From contig NZ_CP093396.1 of the NCBI RefSeq assembly GCF_029027405.1, positions 1,798,001-1,862,000 of the forward strand: DNA of 64,000 nt, in the 5' to 3' direction. This DNA is from Sulfurimonas sp. GTDB taxonomy: Bacteria; Campylobacterota; Campylobacteria; Campylobacterales; Sulfurimonadaceae. The translations under genes and the position numbers were made by a program. Of this stretch, positions 56,367-63,967 are shown in pieces. How positions within the stretch are numbered: the stretch's first letter is position 1; the number at the start of each line of letters is the position of its first letter. The notes under the pieces were generated by a model. The model saw only the letters and a program-made list of their open reading frames with translations, searched no databases and was not told the DNA's origin.

Positions 56367-56885
56367 TTATTTGTATGTTTTTAGTGCTTTTTTATACTTT
56401 TTAAGTTTTATCATTGCCCAATCATAGTGACTTGATGTTGCTGAGATAAGATAAGAGGCTAAGGATGTTGTACCTGTCCATTTATATCTTTTCTTTTCAA
56501 ATAGTTCTTCATCGTTGTATTTATTTATAACTTCTTGAACTTCTAAAAATGATTTTTCAAGCATCTTTAATATTTCATCATATTTGGTTGTTTGATAATT
56601 TTCCCAAATTTCTTGATTTAGTGATGCAATAGTTCTAAAAGTATAACCCTTTGCAGGAATATCTGGTTTTTCTCCACTCATTCCAACTTTATGCCAATCT
56701 AACATCATCAAGTGCCATTGATGAAGATGTGCTAAGATATCTCTTGTATTTTTATCTCTATCCTCAAACGGTATTTTACCATTTACAATTTCTTCTTCAC
56801 CAAAAGACTCTATTAATTCAAACATTTTCTTAAAATTACTATTGCTTAGTTCTAAAAGTTCATCTTTATTTTTAGGTCTTGGCAT
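56367..56885 (-). CDS. ClbS/DfsB family four-helix-bundle protein
   Basis: A 172-aa DinB-like protein. MPRPKNKDELLELSNSNFKK, RDILAHLHQWHLMMLDWH, KGYTFRTIASLNQEIWENYQ and ATSSHYDWAMIKLKKYKKAL match ClbS (colibactin self-resistance) and DfsB. No colibactin genes are present, so the natural substrate is unknown. Part of the minus-strand run of small resistance-type proteins. Confidence 0.85.
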   Translation of the reverse strand: MPRPKNKDELLELSNSNFKKMFELIESFGEEEIVNGKIPFEDRDKNTRDILAHLHQWHLMMLDWHKVGMSGEKPDIPAKGYTFRTIASLNQEIWENYQTTKYDEILKMLEKSFLEVQEVINKYNDEELFEKKRYKWTGTTSLASYLISATSSHYDWAMIKLKKYKKALKTYK

Positions 56886-56933
56886 TTTTTATCCTTTAAA
56901 GTTTAGTTGAGAAATATTTGAAGTCGTAACTTG

Positions 56934-57293
56934 TTATACACCTTTATCTGACCAAACTGCAAATTCATTGCCATTAGGGTCACTAAAATGAAACCTATGA
57001 CCACCAGGGAACTCAAATATTGGTTTTATTATAGAGCCATCAGCATCTATAATTTTTGATTGAGTAGTTTTTAAATCATTACTGTAAAAAACAATTAAAG
57101 CACTTCCATTTGTTGTTGATGAAGACAGATCAGATTTATAAAATCCTCCATCAAGTCCCTCTTTTGAAAATGCTATATATTCAGAACCATAATCTGCAAA
57201 TGACCAATCAAAGACTTTAGTGAAAAAATCTTTTGTGGCTTGAAGGTCTTTAGCAGGTAATTCTACATAGTTTGTTTTTTCATGTACATTCAT
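56934..57293 (-). CDS. VOC (glyoxalase/bleomycin-resistance fold) protein
   Basis: A 119-aa protein starting at ATG 57293 (MNVHEKTNYVELPAKDLQAT). FTKVFDWSFADYG, DGGFYKSD, GGHRFHFSDPNGNEFAVWSD are typical of the VOC superfamily, with the last holding the C-terminal metal ligand region. The substrate is unknown. It starts 1 bp after the stop of the HhH gene, so both are on one transcript. Confidence 0.88.
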   Translation of the reverse strand: MNVHEKTNYVELPAKDLQATKDFFTKVFDWSFADYGSEYIAFSKEGLDGGFYKSDLSSSTTNGSALIVFYSNDLKTTQSKIIDADGSIIKPIFEFPGGHRFHFSDPNGNEFAVWSDKGV

Positions 57294-57294
57294 T

Positions 57295-57582
57295 TTATTT
57301 TCCCTCTTTAAAAGTTTGTTTTCGTTTTTGTGTAAAATTCCACCATGGTTGTGGTTTTCCACCTTCCATAAAATCTACTACAGACATAAATACATCTATT
57401 ACACAATGGTCAACGGGTTCACCTTTTTTTATACAAAGTTCATTATACAAGTCAAAAGGATTTTTTCCAATTAAATTTTGAGGTTTAGATATACCTATCA
57501 ATCTTAAGTCTGAACTAATAGCTTTTCCAAGATTTGGTAAAGCTTCTAGTTTTGAAACTGTTTCTCTATTTGGATTTTTCAT
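57295..57582 (-). CDS. Helix-hairpin-helix protein (Cdd1/mitomycin-resistance-like)
   Basis: A 95-aa protein with a helix-hairpin-helix: VSKLEALPNLGKAISSDLRL, IGISKPQNLIGKNPFDLY, then CIKKGEPVDHCVIDVFMSVV and WWNF. It matches the Cdd1/pathogenicity-locus family, often annotated as mitomycin resistance protein. Likely DNA-binding. It lies 21 bp after brnA. Confidence 0.78.
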   Translation of the reverse strand: MKNPNRETVSKLEALPNLGKAISSDLRLIGISKPQNLIGKNPFDLYNELCIKKGEPVDHCVIDVFMSVVDFMEGGKPQPWWNFTQKRKQTFKEGK

Positions 57583-57603
57583 GTTGTCCTTGTGTGTATT
57601 TTG

Positions 57604-57831
57604 TTATACTGATTGTAGTTCTTTTCTAAGTAAAGCATTTATAAGTGTTTGGTAAGGTACTTTTTTTTCACTTGCTAACTTTTTAAAAAACAAGACTATA
57701 TCGTTATCTAGTCTTAGTGAAACAGGTATTTTTTTTGGTTCATAAAATCTACCTCTAATACTGTCTGAAAAATCATATTCATCTTTCATCTCATAATCAT
57801 CGAACTTTTCTCTTTGTTTAATGTCGCTCAT
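57604..57831 (-). CDS. brnA: BrnA-type antitoxin
   Basis: A 75-aa antitoxin. The C-terminal ribbon-helix-helix (KIPVSLRLDNDIVLFFKKLA, KVPYQTLINALLRKEL) follows a flexible acidic N-terminus that would bind the toxin. It overlaps the toxin gene by 14 bp and, as in BrnTA, follows it. Confidence 0.85.
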   Translation of the reverse strand: MSDIKQREKFDDYEMKDEYDFSDSIRGRFYEPKKIPVSLRLDNDIVLFFKKLASEKKVPYQTLINALLRKELQSV

Positions 57832-58102
57832 AAAAAATCCTTTCTTTTAGGTTCGCTTTTCTTGCACTTATTATTCTAATTATCTCTTCACCATTTTCAT
57901 CAAAAAACATATTTGCTACAACTAAGATTTTTTCTTTAGTGGTTGTTCCCAATGTTATCCATCTTTCTTCAAAATACTCAAAGCGATGGTCTAATTTTGA
58001 AATATGCATAGGGTCTAAAAAAACTTCTTTAGCTTCATCAAAACTAACTTGATGTTTCTCAATATTTAAATTGCTTTTTTCATTACTCCATTCAAATTTC
58101 AC
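57818..58102 (-). CDS. brnT: BrnT-type ribonuclease toxin
   Basis: A 94-aa RNase toxin. MKFEWSNEKSNLNIEKHQVS, FDEAKEVFLDP, ERWITLGTTTKEKILVVANM and IIRIISARKANLKERIFYE match BrnT closely. It is the first gene of the brnT-brnA operon, with a strong promoter overlapped by an operator at 58128-58160. Confidence 0.9.
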   Translation of the reverse strand: MKFEWSNEKSNLNIEKHQVSFDEAKEVFLDPMHISKLDHRFEYFEERWITLGTTTKEKILVVANMFFDENGEEIIRIISARKANLKERIFYERH

Positions 58103-58127
58103 ATTAAACCTTTTATTGATATGTTCA

Positions 58128-58160
58128 ATTATAACAGTTTTGTACTGACATTGTCAATAC
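58128..58160 (-). promoter_or_regulatory. brnTA promoter with overlapping operator
   Basis: On the minus strand: -35 TTGACA (58157-58152), 18-bp spacer, -10 TATAAT (58133-58128), both perfect. TGACA-T-TGTCA (58146-58156) is a perfect inverted repeat overlapping the -35 box, extended to GTAC/ATAC with one mismatch. This is the expected layout for autoregulation by BrnA and the toxin-antitoxin complex. Confidence 0.75.
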
Positions 58161-58534
58161 AAGTTTTGTAGGTAGGAATCTTCGGAAAGATGGAACGAGA
58201 AAGACCTTTTTATTTTCACAATAACTCCTTTTTCTTAAGGGACATAATGCCCTTTTAATAGATAATTTAACAAATAACTAAACACTTATGTCCAAATAAT
58301 TGATAATTCCATATAAAAAGAACATTTATATTTTAAGGATAATAATAGAAAATATCTATAAACCATAAAAATATGACAATTTGTCGATAGAATCAGCTAA
58401 ATTATCTTTTAAATAGGACATTTTATGTGTTCTTTTATTTTTCTATATTAAGTCTACTTTCGCTATAGTGTTCGTAGAATAAATAATGATGGCTCGGGTT
58501 TGAACACCCACTGGTCATCTGTCGCACAGTACCA
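58161..58534. other. Non-coding interval between brnTA and the acquired block
   Basis: No convincing gene. It is AT-rich up to about 58480, then a GC-richer stretch begins, including the hairpin CTGGT-(15)-ACCAG (58511-58535) with an inner CTGT-CGC-ACAG stem. The change in composition probably marks the left boundary of the acquired block. GGGTTTGAACACCC (58497-58510) looks like a tRNA T-arm but has no tRNA around it. Confidence 0.5.
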
Positions 58535-58600
58535 GATAACAAGCGGGAGGAGCGGACATCCAAATTAGAAAATTACATTTTTAAATTCGGTCATCACGCC
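58535..58600 (+). repeat. Degenerate attC-like palindrome before the SLOG-kinase gene
   Basis: Begins GATAACAAGCGGGAGGAGCG and ends TTCGGTCATCACGCC. GCGGGAGGAGCGGA (58543-58556) pairs with TTCGGTCATCACGC (58586-58599) at 10 of 14 positions plus one wobble, leaving single-base mismatches like attC extrahelical bases. The 3' core GTTA expected after GCC is missing (AAAGAATAGAAC instead). The following TTAAAGGAAACAAGAGTA matches the sequence after the attC-like site at 63292. Confidence 0.45.
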
Positions 58601-58631
58601 AAAGAATAGAACTTAAAGGAAACAAGAGTAA

Positions 58632-60488
58632 ATGAGAAAAAAAATTATTGCTGTAATAGGAAATGCAAACATCGAAAATGATATGGAAAAGCAAAAAATA
58701 TCTTTTGATTTAGGTAAGTTAATAATTGACAACGGTTTTGTTTTGGCAACAGGTGGATTTGATGGAGTAATGGAATACGCATCAAAAGGAGCAAGAAAAT
58801 CAAAAAAATATACCGAAAATTCAATAATTGGTATTTTACCTGATTACAATTCTGATAATGCAAATAAATATATTGACATAGCAATACCAACAGGCTTTGG
58901 ATTGGCAAGAAATTTAATACTTATAAGTATGTCAAATGCTGTAATTGCAGTTGGTGGTGGATCAGGAACTTTGAACGAAATATCTGCATCTTGGCAAATG
59001 AATAAACTGATAATTGGTTTACAAGTAAATGGTTGGAGTAAAAAACTTTGTGGTCAAGCACTCGATGAAAGACGCAACGACATCATATTTTGTGCAAAAG
59101 ATGCACAAGAAGCAATTGAGCTTTTAAATAGTAAAATTTCATACTATCAAATACGAAAATTTACTGGAATTAATAAACCAAGAATTAAAAAAGAAAAAGC
59201 AGAAAAAGAAATCAAAAGTCATTTTGCAATTAAAAATGAACTTGAATTTTTGGGAAAAGGAAGCGAGGGATTTGTTTTTACTGACAAGAAAAATATTTAT
59301 AAATTAATAGATAATTCGCAACAACCTTTAGAGTTATATTGGACACTTTTATCTCTTTCTGAAACATTACAATGGGAAACTGAAATTATTTCTTTTCCAA
59401 AATTTGAAGTATTTTATGAAGATATTGGTGTTTTTATAAAATACAAATATGAAGTAACGGGTGAATTTGTTGAGAACACAAATATTCATATAAATAAATT
59501 CATTCATTTACTTAAACAGTTTCGTAGAATTAAATGGACTTTAACAGACTTTAAACCACAAAATTTAAGACTAACTGAAAAAGGTGATTTATTTGTAATT
59601 GATATAGGTAAAAGCTTTTTACCTATATCTGATTATTTATTTAAAAGTATGTGTCGTAGAGCTTTTGTAAGTTATAAATTACAAGGTAAATTATCAAATC
59701 CTCAAGATTTTAAAAAATATTTATCGCCTGTAAATCAAGTTTTGGATTTTTCGTTATTGATAAAATTTGGCTTTATTGAAAATGAATTAATAAAAGAATT
59801 TGAAAGTTTCTATAATGAAATTATTACAGTTGATAAAAAAGATATTTTAAACCCTATAATAAAAGATATTTTCCATAATCATTTAAAAGTAAAGAGTGTT
59901 TTTGATTATGGTTCAGGACATGGCGATATGTCAATGCTTTTAAAAGATGAAGGGTTGTTTGTTACAGCATATGAGCCTGATAAAAGTGTAGTGGATAAAT
60001 ATATAAAAAAATATTATCAAAATATTGATATTTTAGATGATTCAGAAATTGAAAGACTAATTATAAAAAAAATACAATTTGATAGCGTTTTATGCTCATT
60101 AGTTTTATGCCATCCTTTGGCTGAAAGTAAACAAGATAGATTAAATATTGTGAATGAAATAATGGCTAATATTACATCACTTTCAAATAAATATATTGTT
60201 ATGGTTATTTGCAATCCTTTATATACTTATCAAACTTATTCTATATTACAAAAACGAATTTTGCCAGATAATTTTAATTATAAAAACGAGATGAAATTTA
60301 CAAAAAAGATATATTCATCAGGTAAAAAGCGTTTTGATATTCACAGACCTTTGTCATTTTATGAAAACTTATTTGAAAACTATAATCTTGATATAAAAGA
60401 AATTATTCAAACAAAAGATGAAAAGCAAATAAATGGTATTGAAAATTCTGATTTTATGATTTTTATTTTGGAAAAAAGTAAGACATAA
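58632..60488 (+). CDS. Tri-domain protein: LOG/SLOG Rossmann, protein-kinase-like and SAM methyltransferase
   Basis: A 618-aa protein. Residues 1-170 form a TIGR00725/LOG-like Rossmann domain with GGGSGTLNE (108-116, matching PGGxGTxxE) and the catalytic-type Arg93 in GLARN. Residues about 200-400 are kinase-like: Gly-rich loop GKGSEGFVF (209-217), a VAIK-type Lys224, catalytic loop DFKPQN (306-311, DxKPxN) and a DIG metal motif (324-326). Residues about 405-618 are a class I methyltransferase: motif I VFDYGSGHGDMS (423-434), acidic end YEPD (447-450). All three sites look intact. The substrate is unknown; the coupled glycosyltransferase gene suggests a modified product. No membrane segment. 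Confidence 0.8.
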   Translation: MRKKIIAVIGNANIENDMEKQKISFDLGKLIIDNGFVLATGGFDGVMEYASKGARKSKKYTENSIIGILPDYNSDNANKYIDIAIPTGFGLARNLILISMSNAVIAVGGGSGTLNEISASWQMNKLIIGLQVNGWSKKLCGQALDERRNDIIFCAKDAQEAIELLNSKISYYQIRKFTGINKPRIKKEKAEKEIKSHFAIKNELEFLGKGSEGFVFTDKKNIYKLIDNSQQPLELYWTLLSLSETLQWETEIISFPKFEVFYEDIGVFIKYKYEVTGEFVENTNIHINKFIHLLKQFRRIKWTLTDFKPQNLRLTEKGDLFVIDIGKSFLPISDYLFKSMCRRAFVSYKLQGKLSNPQDFKKYLSPVNQVLDFSLLIKFGFIENELIKEFESFYNEIITVDKKDILNPIIKDIFHNHLKVKSVFDYGSGHGDMSMLLKDEGLFVTAYEPDKSVVDKYIKKYYQNIDILDDSEIERLIIKKIQFDSVLCSLVLCHPLAESKQDRLNIVNEIMANITSLSNKYIVMVICNPLYTYQTYSILQKRILPDNFNYKNEMKFTKKIYSSGKKRFDIHRPLSFYENLFENYNLDIKEIIQTKDEKQINGIENSDFMIFILEKSKT

Positions 60489-62890
60489 TGAACAAAGAAC
60501 AAAATACAGACCCTGTAATTGTAATAATCGCTACAAGTTTTGCAAGAACAAACCTATTATTAGAACGTTCTTTAAAGTCTGTATATGAGCAAACTAATAT
60601 AAATCCACACCAGATTTATATCGTTGATGATAACCCAATAAAGGTTAATGAAAAATGTTCAGATGAATATGTCAAAATTGATAAAATAATACAGACCTTG
60701 CGAGAAAATATTTTAAAACCTAAATTTGTTAAATTTAAAAATCTAAGAGAATGTCAAAATATGAGATTTGAGAATTTCTTTCATACAAACTTAATTAAAA
60801 ATACACGAACAAAAGGATTTTCAGGCACAGGTGCATGGAACTCAGGAGCATTCAAGGCTTTGCGTTATTCACAGAGAAACTTTTTTCTCGCCTTTCTTGA
60901 TGATGATGATTCATGGAAAACAAATTATTTAGAAATACTATTTAAAAGTGTAAATAAATCAGAGAAAAAACTGATTAAAGGAAAACTAAAAAATATTCAA
61001 ACCATAGCTTCTGTCTCAGGTTTTGTAAGAATTGAAAAAGAAAAAACAATAGAAATAAGTGCTAATAGAGATACTTTTACAAAATATAATTTCTTTATTG
61101 GAAATCCAGGATTACAAGGGAGTAACCTTTTTATTGAATTAAAAACATTTTGGACTATTGGCGGTTTTGACGAAAGTTTAAAAAGTGCAACGGATAGAGA
61201 TTTGGCAATAAGACTAATTGAATATGAACGAATTAGGACATCAAAAAAAATAGTTTTTATTGATGAATATTTAGTTAATCATTTTACTACTTCTGATATT
61301 CGCGTAACAACTATTCCTGATAATAAAAAACAAGGATTAGACTTGTTTTATCGTAAATATCTACATCAATTTTCAAAAGAATTACAAGATAAATCATTGA
61401 GTAGAGCAAAAAAACTTTTCGATTATACTATTTCAGATAAAAAAGAGAAACTTGAAATTAACTTAACCAAACAAGATACTATAAAGGAAACTCTAAAATC
61501 GTTTAATCTTATTATTGGTGCAATTTCAGATAATGCAAATAATTTAACGGAATTATTTAAATCATTTTTAGTTCTACATCAAAAATACGGAAAGTGTTTA
61601 AAAGATTATAGGTTTTTAATTTTAGAAAATACAGATAATGAATACGAAATAAGACCAATTATAGATTATTTTATTTCAAAAAAAAATTTAAAAATAGAAT
61701 TGATAAACAATATTTCCAATGGTCGTTCTATTGCAGAAAATAGAACTTTTTTACAACAAAAAATTTATGAAAAAGGTAAAAGCATCTTTGACAAGGATTG
61801 TGTTTCGTGGGTAATAGATGATGACCATTTATTTAAATATGATAGTCAAAAAGAGACTGTAATACCAAATTATTTTCAAATTATTGCCGAACAGTCAAAT
61901 AATGGAATTGATGCAATATTTGGACAAATATCTGACGCACCACCTTTACCATTTTTAAGTACTTTACGAACTCAACTCATTGATTTTTATTACAATATGA
62001 CATACTTTACATATTGTAATCCTTCTAAACAGTTTGAACTTAATAAATTGCAAGAGGTTAATATTGAACGAAAAGAGTTTTATTATGATCTATCAAATAG
62101 TAATTTTCAACACCTTGAATATCCTTATTATCAAGACTCAAAAGGACTGACAAATTTTGAAGCATTTAAAAACTTCTTGAATGAAACATCTTTATTATCA
62201 AAGGGAGTAAATGTTTTTAGAAAAATGACATTTGAACCTAAAATGCTTGGTAATATCACAAATAAGGCATCTATTTATCGTGGTGGTAATACAATAATAT
62301 TTAATCCTGAATTATTAAAGACACCTAACTACACGCCTGAAAAAGCATACAATAGAAGGAGTGATTTTAATTGGTCAATTATCAATAAATACATTTTCAA
62401 ACGAGAACTTTGCGAAATTGTATTACCACTAAAACACGATAGGCAATTACAGAAAACACCATTAGTTACAAATGAAGTTAAATTACAAGCAGATATAAAA
62501 GGTTTAATTTTTTATAGGCTTTTTGAAAATATTGTAAGTAAAGATAATTGGGAAAGTAAAACAAATCATAAAAGTGAATTGAGGTTTTATGAACAAATTA
62601 AAAAGCAGACATTTACTAAAATAAAAATAAATAATTATAGAACACAGAACTTGATAAATTTGATTTTAGAAATTCTAAAAGACGTAAAGCTTTGGTGGTA
62701 TAAAAATGAGTATCGAGCGGAAATAGATTATAATATTCAACAAAATATATTTACATTAGAAGTTTTAAGAATTGAATTAGGAAAAAGAAAATTTCAAATT
62801 CTAATTCAAGATTTAGAAGATAATATGAAAATCGATAATGAGTTTATAAATAAAGTAATAGAAGAAATGACAAGAATAAAAAATGTATAA
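60488..62890 (+). CDS. Tandem family-2-type glycosyltransferase
   Basis: An 800-aa cytoplasmic protein. Domain 1 (about residues 8-300) is GT-A: IIATSFARTNLLLERSLKSV, IVDDNP, FLAFLDDDDSW (DxD metal site, 135-143), WTIGGFDES and SATDRDLAIRL. Domain 2 (about 338-520) is a second GT-A-like domain: LIIGAISDNANNLTELFKSF, SNGRSIAENR, VIDDDHLFK (442-450). The remainder is helical. It starts inside the stop of the upstream gene (TAATG), so the two products are made in step and probably act together. The acceptor and sugar are unknown. Its stop codon lies within an attC-like sequence. Confidence 0.82.
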   Translation: MNKEQNTDPVIVIIATSFARTNLLLERSLKSVYEQTNINPHQIYIVDDNPIKVNEKCSDEYVKIDKIIQTLRENILKPKFVKFKNLRECQNMRFENFFHTNLIKNTRTKGFSGTGAWNSGAFKALRYSQRNFFLAFLDDDDSWKTNYLEILFKSVNKSEKKLIKGKLKNIQTIASVSGFVRIEKEKTIEISANRDTFTKYNFFIGNPGLQGSNLFIELKTFWTIGGFDESLKSATDRDLAIRLIEYERIRTSKKIVFIDEYLVNHFTTSDIRVTTIPDNKKQGLDLFYRKYLHQFSKELQDKSLSRAKKLFDYTISDKKEKLEINLTKQDTIKETLKSFNLIIGAISDNANNLTELFKSFLVLHQKYGKCLKDYRFLILENTDNEYEIRPIIDYFISKKNLKIELINNISNGRSIAENRTFLQQKIYEKGKSIFDKDCVSWVIDDDHLFKYDSQKETVIPNYFQIIAEQSNNGIDAIFGQISDAPPLPFLSTLRTQLIDFYYNMTYFTYCNPSKQFELNKLQEVNIERKEFYYDLSNSNFQHLEYPYYQDSKGLTNFEAFKNFLNETSLLSKGVNVFRKMTFEPKMLGNITNKASIYRGGNTIIFNPELLKTPNYTPEKAYNRRSDFNWSIINKYIFKRELCEIVLPLKHDRQLQKTPLVTNEVKLQADIKGLIFYRLFENIVSKDNWESKTNHKSELRFYEQIKKQTFTKIKINNYRTQNLINLILEILKDVKLWWYKNEYRAEIDYNIQQNIFTLEVLRIELGKRKFQILIQDLEDNMKIDNEFINKVIEEMTRIKNV

Positions 62891-63017
62891 CAAATCGGAG
62901 GAGAAAACGAGTGAAAATTTCCGATAATACAGAGCTTTTAGTATTGCATAAAGATAATTTAAAGTTCTAATTATTAAACCGTGATACCCACATCGTTTTT
63001 CACCTTAGGCGTTATGA
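62886..63017 (+). repeat. attC-like site A (about 130 bp)
   Basis: Starts TATAACAAATCGGAGGAG and ends CACCTTAGGCGTTATGA. The outer arms pair (ATAAC/GTTAT), and the inner arms pair too: GAAAACGA-GTG (62902-62912) with CAC-ATCGTTTTTC (62989-63001), leaving an extra unpaired base, as expected of attC. TAA of the start is the stop codon of the glycosyltransferase gene, typical of integron cassettes, and the length is close to that of Vibrio cholerae repeats. Confidence 0.6.
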
Positions 63018-63038
63018 TACTAATAGAAAGGAAGTTAA

Positions 63039-63296
63039 ATGGAAAAAATAATAGTTATTATAGGAATTATTTCTATAACCTCAGGGTTTCTTGTTTGGAC
63101 AACACTAATGCAGAAAAAAGGCTTAAAAGTACAACAAACTGCTATTGATGTTCAAGCCGAAGCAAATGAAAGAGAAAAAAAGATTATGCAACATATTGAA
63201 GAAACTTTACAAATGAATAAAGAACAGCTTGAAGAACAAAAAACTATGAGTTCATTGCTAAAAGATATAAGAGATGAATTGAGACTAAAATCATAA
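63039..63296 (+). CDS. Small membrane-anchored coiled-coil protein
   Basis: An 85-aa protein with an N-terminal membrane helix (IIVIIGIISITSGFLVWTTL, residues 4-23), then a charged coiled coil to the end (EREKKIMQHIEETLQMNKEQ). It lies alone between two attC-like sites, 22 bp after site A, preceded by AAAGGAAG. This is the expected form of an integron cassette gene. Function unknown. Confidence 0.65.
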   Translation: MEKIIVIIGIISITSGFLVWTTLMQKKGLKVQQTAIDVQAEANEREKKIMQHIEETLQMNKEQLEEQKTMSSLLKDIRDELRLKS

Positions 63297-63345
63297 CAAA
63301 ACCTTGGAACTCTAAATGAGCCACCCACCATTTGCCGTTATGCAC
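63292..63345 (+). repeat. attC-like site B (about 54 bp)
   Basis: Starts CATAACAAAACCTTGG and ends CATTTGCCGTTATGCAC. The arms ATAAC/GTTAT pair; the tip CTC-TAAAT-GAG forms a small hairpin. It starts at the TAA stop of the 85-aa gene. It shares TTAAAGGAACAAGAGTA downstream with the degenerate site at 58535, and CGTTATG with site A. Confidence 0.55.
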
Positions 63346-63362
63346 ATTAAAGGAACAAGAGT

Positions 63363-63665
63363 ATGGATACTTCACAATTAAAGAAAATGAATCGTTTTCG
63401 TAAAGGCTTACGCTTTATTGGTGCGATGCTCACGCTAGTTGGTGGATTCTTACTATTTAACTTTAGCTTATTATTGCTTGACCCAAACTCAACAATTACT
63501 GTCAACGGTGTTGTTACTTCTGATTTCAATCCAAAGCTAAAAGCAGTTATATTTATATCGTTGATTGTTTTTATTGGACTAGTTGCATTATTCGGGTCTA
63601 ATAGCTTTATTAATAAAATATTTGTTTGGCGTCAGTCACTATTATCTATTTTCACTAAAGGTTGA
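63363..63665 (+). CDS. Small membrane protein, two helices
   Basis: A 100-aa protein with helices at about residues 18-38 (IGAMLTLVGGFLLFNFSLLL) and 63-84 (AVIFISLIVFIGLVALFGSN). Start ATG 63363 follows AAAGGAACAAGAGT. It looks like the last cassette gene; no attC-like site follows it, and its stop codon lies at the junction with the truncated antitoxin gene, so the end of the cassette may have been lost. Function unknown. Confidence 0.6.
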   Translation: MDTSQLKKMNRFRKGLRFIGAMLTLVGGFLLFNFSLLLLDPNSTITVNGVVTSDFNPKLKAVIFISLIVFIGLVALFGSNSFINKIFVWRQSLLSIFTKG

Positions 63666-63867
63666 CAACGCCAATCTTTTTGGCCTCTTCATCTAGTGAG
63701 TTTATTATCCATTCAGGAAAATCAACATTGACTTTTTTAGTTTCTGTTTTTAACCTTTTTAGTCTTATAGCTGTTGAAAAATCCAAAAAGTCATCAATAT
63801 TTTCATTGTTGTCAAATTTTTCATCAAACCTTTTGGCTGTTATTTTTTCAATAATTTTTCTCTTCAT
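63655..63867 (-). pseudogene. C-terminally truncated ribbon-helix-helix antitoxin gene
   Basis: A 70-aa minus-strand frame. KKVNVDFPEWIINSLDEEAK, KKIGV is the usual start of a CopG/RHH DNA-binding domain, which in relatives continues with TRQxLIKxWIAERL for about 15-18 residues. Here it ends in VNL and a stop, exactly where the cassette block begins (63665). The missing part is the second helix. No partner toxin is seen upstream. Most likely disrupted by insertion of the block. Confidence 0.6.
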
Positions 63868-63967
63868 TTTTTATACATCTATACTACCCCAAGAAAATCA
63901 AACAACTATTTCTAAAGTTTAATTCTTAAAAGAGTAAAATTAAACAATAAAAATAGAAGGTAATCTT

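Noticed and set aside
56920-56945. TATAACAAGTTACG at the stop of the VOC gene (minus strand) as another attC site
   Set aside because: There is no matching GTTAT arm within the short gap before the next gene.
57583-57610. GTATAACAAAATACAC at the brnA stop (minus strand) as an attC site
   Set aside because: The gap to the next start codon is only 21 bp, too short for an attC, and no pairing arm exists.
58490-58535. GGGTTTGAACACCC as the T-arm of a tRNA gene
   Set aside because: No acceptor stem, D-arm or anticodon arm can be placed around it on either strand.
58632-63665. CRISPR, retron or CBASS locus in the accessory block
   Set aside because: No repeats, reverse transcriptase or nucleotide cyclase motifs were seen.
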